Assembly: GCA_002479645.1 (NCBI GenBank)
Contig: DLOO01000034.1
Coordinates: forward strand, 9,885-16,780
Reading direction: 5' to 3'
Source: Lachnoclostridium sp. UBA7482
GTDB taxonomy: Bacteria > Bacillota > Clostridia > Lachnospirales > Lachnospiraceae
DNA length: 6,896 nt
The notes below the pieces were generated by a model, which saw nothing but the letters and a program-made list of their open reading frames with translations, had not been told where the DNA came from and made no database searches. A program made the translations under genes and the position numbers. Shown here piece after piece: positions 4,735 to 6,896 of this stretch (positions are counted from its first letter, which is position 1; each line of letters starts with the position of its first letter).

Positions 4735-5373
4735 GTGAAGACAGTTTTGATTTGCGGACAAAATCATAAAGGCTCGACCTACCATATTGCACGTGATTTG
4801 GCAGACAAAATCGGCGGCGAGATTCAGGAGTTTTTTCTGCCGAGGGATTTCGGGGAGTTCTGTGTCGGGTGTACGCAGTGTTTTATGGAGAGTGAAACGA
4901 AATGCCCGCATTTCCGGAAGCTTACACCGATTACCGAAGCGATGAACGCGGCGGATGTTATTATATTGGCAAGTCCGGTTTATGTGTATCACGCAACCGG
5001 TTCAATGAAGGCATTTCTGGATCATTACGGATATGCATGGATGGTTCACAGCCCTGAGGAATCGATGTTTTCAAAGCAGGGAGTCTGCATCTCGACAGCG
5101 GCAGGCGCCGGCATGAAGTCCACCAATAAGGATATGGCCGATAGCCTGTTCTTCTGGGGTGTTGCACGGATTTACCGCTATGGTGTCGGTGTGGCAGCAG
5201 TGAACTGGGGTGGAGTAAGCGAAAAGAAGAAAAGAGCCATTGATAGGGCGACTGCGAAAATGGCGAATAAGATTAAGCGGCGCGTAGGCAAGGTAAAGCC
5301 TGCACTTAAGACAAAGGGGCTGTTCTATGTTATGCGTCTTCTGCAAAAAAGGGATTTAATGAGCGTGATATGA
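4735..5373 (+). CDS. Flavodoxin-fold NAD(P)H-dependent FMN oxidoreductase with Cys cluster; C-terminus apparently frameshifted
   Basis: The in-frame product has 212 residues. It opens with a beta strand and phosphate-binding loop (VLICGQNHKGSTYHIA, 4-19) that binds FMN phosphate, followed by C43-x2-C46-x2-C49-x7-C57 and the flavin-contacting ASPVYVYHATGSMKAFLD (79-96). The later Gly/Ala-rich ISTAAGAGM (119-127) fits the flavodoxin-like reductase family (NADPH-dependent FMN reductase, PF03358 type). The cysteine spacing matches the compact motif of iron-sulfur flavoproteins (Isf), so a bound 4Fe-4S cluster is possible; the cysteines may instead be redox or structural. The reductant, partner and substrate are unknown. 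At CAAAAAAGGG (5344-5353) the zero frame leads to an atypical end (RDLMSVI) and TGA at 5371-5373. The -1 frame continues as a Trp-rich tail to 5426 (described separately). The gene is monocistronic and convergent with trpF. Confidence 0.85.
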   Translation: MKTVLICGQNHKGSTYHIARDLADKIGGEIQEFFLPRDFGEFCVGCTQCFMESETKCPHFRKLTPITEAMNAADVIILASPVYVYHATGSMKAFLDHYGYAWMVHSPEESMFSKQGVCISTAAGAGMKSTNKDMADSLFFWGVARIYRYGVGVAAVNWGGVSEKKKRAIDRATAKMANKIKRRVGKVKPALKTKGLFYVMRLLQKRDLMSVI

Positions 5374-5426
5374 GATATTGGAACGAAAAGGGCTGGCTCG
5401 GGAAGAAACGTCCCTGGAAAAAATAG
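5345..5426 (+). other. Out-of-frame C-terminal tail of the flavin oxidoreductase (-1 frameshift at an A6 run)
   Basis: After six A (5345-5350) the -1 frame reads KKGFNERDMRYWNEKGWL, then GKKRPWKK, and ends at TAG 5424-5426. From memory of the family, clostridial relatives often end with a Trp-rich tail of the form YWxxxGWLxxxxPW, so this looks like the lost native C-terminus. One extra A (seven rather than six) would join it to the main frame and give a 230-residue protein. The cause could be a homopolymer sequencing or assembly error, a real frameshift mutation, phase variation, or slippage by polymerase or ribosome on the A run. The sequence alone cannot separate these. Confidence 0.7.
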
Positions 5427-5435
5427 AATTTGGGA

Positions 5436-5491
5436 CAAAAACGGAAGAAGAGCAGTAAGCGCTTCTTCTTACAAAGGGCGTCTTACTGCTC
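5436..5491 (-). terminator. Probable terminator of trpF, with two overlapping hairpins
   Basis: On the minus strand a perfect 10-bp inverted repeat (arms 5491-5482 and 5459-5450, GAGCAGTAAG/CTTACTGCTC) spans the trpF stop codon and is followed by TTCTTCCGTTTTTG. A second hairpin that overlaps the first (arms 5468-5462 and 5450-5444, GAAGAAG/CTTCTTC) is directly followed by CGTTTTTG. The two cannot form together. Termination of the leftward trpF transcript is the simplest role. The plus-strand transcript gets a hairpin here without a T-run, so termination of the oxidoreductase gene is less clear. Confidence 0.5.
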
Positions 5492-6086
5492 CGATAAATG
5501 ATTTTACTTTGTCAGGGTCCTTGCCCGGGCGGCCGTCGGTAAACTCCACGGCGGAGGAGACGTCCACAACGTCCGGATGAATGGCGCAAATGGCAGCAGT
5601 TACGTTGTCCGGGGTCAGTCCTCCTGCAAGGAGGCGGAGCTTGCCGTCGGCAGGAAGCGCCTGCAGCTCGTTCCAGTCAAAGGTTTTGCCGCTTCCGGGT
5701 TCGGCGGCATCGAAGACGCAGCCGGTGATTTTCGGATTTCGGCTGTAGCGTTCGTAGTCCGGCAGGTCGGATAAGTTAAATGCCTTCCACACCGGCAGTT
5801 CGCATGACTCAAGCACTTCGTCCGGCAGCGCGCCGTGAATTTGAATGACGTCAAATCCGAGGGAAGCGATTTCCCGTACTTGTGAGACGTCGGGCGAAAC
5901 TACAACAGCAACAGCTGTAACTGCCGGGTCAAGGGCAGCAAGAATCTCGCGAGCCTGCTCCGGCGTACGGTTGCGCTTGCTCTTCGGAAAATACATTACA
6001 ATGCCGGTGAAATCCGGCAGTTCTTTATTGATAATCTGCGCATCTGTTACGGAAGTCAGGCCGCAGATTTTAATTTTTGTGTGCAT
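5469..6086 (-). CDS. trpF: Phosphoribosylanthranilate isomerase (TrpF)
   Basis: A 205-residue protein, the normal size for a monofunctional TrpF. It catalyses the Amadori rearrangement of N-(5'-phosphoribosyl)anthranilate to CdRP in tryptophan synthesis, as a cytoplasmic TIM barrel. Visible signatures are KICGLTS with the general-base Cys8, FPKSKRNRTPEQA (33-45), QIHG (82-85), the general-acid Asp126 in CVFDA, LLAGGLTPDNV (152-162), and the phosphate-binding end DVSSAVE...PGKD (175-190). The usual SSG(V/I)E appears as SSAVE, a mild change. The start is ATG 6086-6084, 7 nt after AAAGGAG; the adjacent ATG at 6089 (4-nt spacing) is the alternative, adding one Met. A longer frame to 6125 has no support. 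No other trp gene is next to it. It lies 69 nt downstream of a GH127 gene on the same strand, so it may be co-transcribed with an unrelated gene. Confidence 0.94.
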   Translation of the reverse strand: MHTKIKICGLTSVTDAQIINKELPDFTGIVMYFPKSKRNRTPEQAREILAALDPAVTAVAVVVSPDVSQVREIASLGFDVIQIHGALPDEVLESCELPVWKAFNLSDLPDYERYSRNPKITGCVFDAAEPGSGKTFDWNELQALPADGKLRLLAGGLTPDNVTAAICAIHPDVVDVSSAVEFTDGRPGKDPDKVKSFIGAVRRPL

Positions 6087-6093
6087 CATAATT

Positions 6094-6100
6094 CTCCTTT
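6094..6100 (-). promoter_or_regulatory. Ribosome binding site of trpF
   Basis: AAAGGAG on the minus strand, 7 nt before ATG 6086 and 4 nt before the tandem ATG at 6089. The better spacing favours 6086. It excludes the upstream in-frame ATG at 6125. Confidence 0.75.
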
Positions 6101-6155
6101 GGAAAGGCTGAGAATAGCATAGCATAAAATACAGAAAAATGCCACAAAATTAAGG

Positions 6156-6896
6156 TTATTTTTCGTTTGCGACCCATACGGTCATCTCATTTTCACCGCG
6201 GTTAGCCCAGGTGTAATATGGGATGAAGTAAAGCTCGGCAGCCTCCTTTTCGGGTGCGGCATACGGGCGGTGCAAATCGCTGTTTTCTGCCGACTTGATG
6301 CGGCAGCCCGGCAGTCGAATGGCAATTACGGGTTCGCCTGCTACATCGGTCTGCTCGGTAAGAATGAGCGAACCATCGGACATTTTTCCGGAAAGCTTCT
6401 TGGCGTCAACCGAAAGCAGATGCAGCCCCTCCCCGTTATCGACCGACTCAAGGCAGTATACGACCGGACCACGGGTTACGGCAACCTTACCGATATTTTC
6501 ACGGACAAGCGGGTTGCTGCCTACGAGCTGCACGTCCATCGGGAAGCTGAGTTCGAGGACGTCGTCCTTGTCAAATGCCTTCGTTATATAAAGGTAGCCG
6601 TCCTTTTCTTTGCAATCCGCGCCGACGGCGCCGGAAACCGTAAAGTCGGCGCACCAGCCGGGCAGGCGAAGCGCCAGGGTAAATTCGGGCGTATTTTTCG
6701 GGAAGGAGATTCGTACATCGCCGCGGTAAGGAAAACCGGAGGTGATTGTTACCGGGAATTTGCTGCCGTCAGGCAGGCTCTTCATCACCTGACCGCCTAT
6801 ATATAAATGCACGAATAAGGTGTCGTCGTTCTGCGTGTAAGCGTAGTTCCCGATGGAGCTAATCAGTCTTGCCAGATTCGGCGGGCAGCAGGCGCA
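6156..6896 (-). CDS. GH127-family beta-L-arabinofuranosidase, C-terminal part (5' end beyond window)
   Basis: 246 residues are visible, ending at TAA 6158-6156; the frame is open to the right edge. The first visible residues are CACCPPNLARLISSIG. In the characterised GH127 enzyme HypBA1 the two adjacent Cys of this segment (C417, C418) hold a zinc ion and the first is the catalytic nucleophile; here they are visible residues 3 and 4. Next come DDTLFVHLYIGG (24-35), LRLPGW (about 76-81), TRGPVVYCLE (about 141-150) and IPYYTWANRG (about 225-234), all typical of GH127 C-terminal beta domains. The enzyme would release beta-L-arabinofuranose from plant glycoprotein or other arabinosides. The catalytic Glu and the third Zn ligand lie outside the window. 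An internal GTG at 6812 is not the start, since the Cys motif is upstream of it. No signal peptide can be judged. Related families (GH146 and similar) cannot be fully excluded. Confidence 0.92.
   Translation of the reverse strand, partial: CACCPPNLARLISSIGNYAYTQNDDTLFVHLYIGGQVMKSLPDGSKFPVTITSGFPYRGDVRISFPKNTPEFTLALRLPGWCADFTVSGAVGADCKEKDGYLYITKAFDKDDVLELSFPMDVQLVGSNPLVRENIGKVAVTRGPVVYCLESVDNGEGLHLLSVDAKKLSGKMSDGSLILTEQTDVAGEPVIAIRLPGCRIKSAENSDLHRPYAAPEKEAAELYFIPYYTWANRGENEMTVWVANEK

Noticed and set aside
6270..6806. A 178-codon plus-strand open frame opposite the GH127 gene
   Set aside because: It is antisense to conserved GH127 motifs, and its translation shows no recognisable fold or start signal.
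1..6896. Mobile elements, CRISPR arrays, tRNA or rRNA genes, toxin-antitoxin or defence systems
   Set aside because: No transposase or integrase motifs, terminal repeats, regularly spaced repeats or RNA-gene signatures were seen. Every large frame is assigned to an ordinary family, so no undescribed defence-type system is claimed.

Overview
The window looks like a stretch of chromosome from an anaerobic Firmicute, most likely a Clostridia/Lachnospiraceae-type gut bacterium. This is inferred from strong AAAGGAGG-type ribosome binding sites, medium GC, a FeoB-associated Cys-rich segment, a split short-chain chromate-transporter (CHR) pair, an XRE regulator with a membrane domain, and a GH127 glycosidase. 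I see no phage, insertion-sequence, CRISPR or rRNA/tRNA signal.

Layout, left to right. (1) Positions 1-1297, plus strand: two short CHR-family membrane proteins. The first runs off the left edge and carries, in frame at its N-terminus, what looks like a FeoB-associated membrane helix and Cys-rich tail. The second starts with GTG inside the stop of the first (GTGA overlap). (2) 1298-1513: a 216-base control region with a good SigA-type promoter and several short repeats in an unusual nested order. (3) 1514-4024, plus strand: a likely operon of an XRE-type DNA-binding protein with a six-helix membrane domain, a Nudix hydrolase and a CorA-type metal channel. (4) 4025-4663: a single-gene unit for a small three-helix DUF4870-like membrane protein, with its own promoter, inverted repeats, strong ribosome binding site, biased codons and a textbook terminator. 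(5) 4664-5426: a flavodoxin-like NAD(P)H-dependent FMN oxidoreductase with a CX2CX2CX7C cysteine cluster. Its conserved-looking C-terminal tail lies in the -1 frame after a run of six A. (6) 5436-6896, minus strand: an orphan trpF (phosphoribosylanthranilate isomerase), and upstream of it the C-terminal part of a GH127 beta-L-arabinofuranosidase running off the right edge. This block converges on block 5.

As a system, the left part has a metal/oxyanion flavour (ferrous-iron-uptake accessory segment, CHR transporter pair, CorA divalent cation channel), but there is no sequence proof of shared regulation. The two observations most worth following up are the in-frame joining of a FeoB-associated Cys-rich segment to a CHR transporter, and the A6 frameshift at the end of the flavin oxidoreductase. 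The rest is mainly ordinary chromosomal housekeeping and accessory metabolism.
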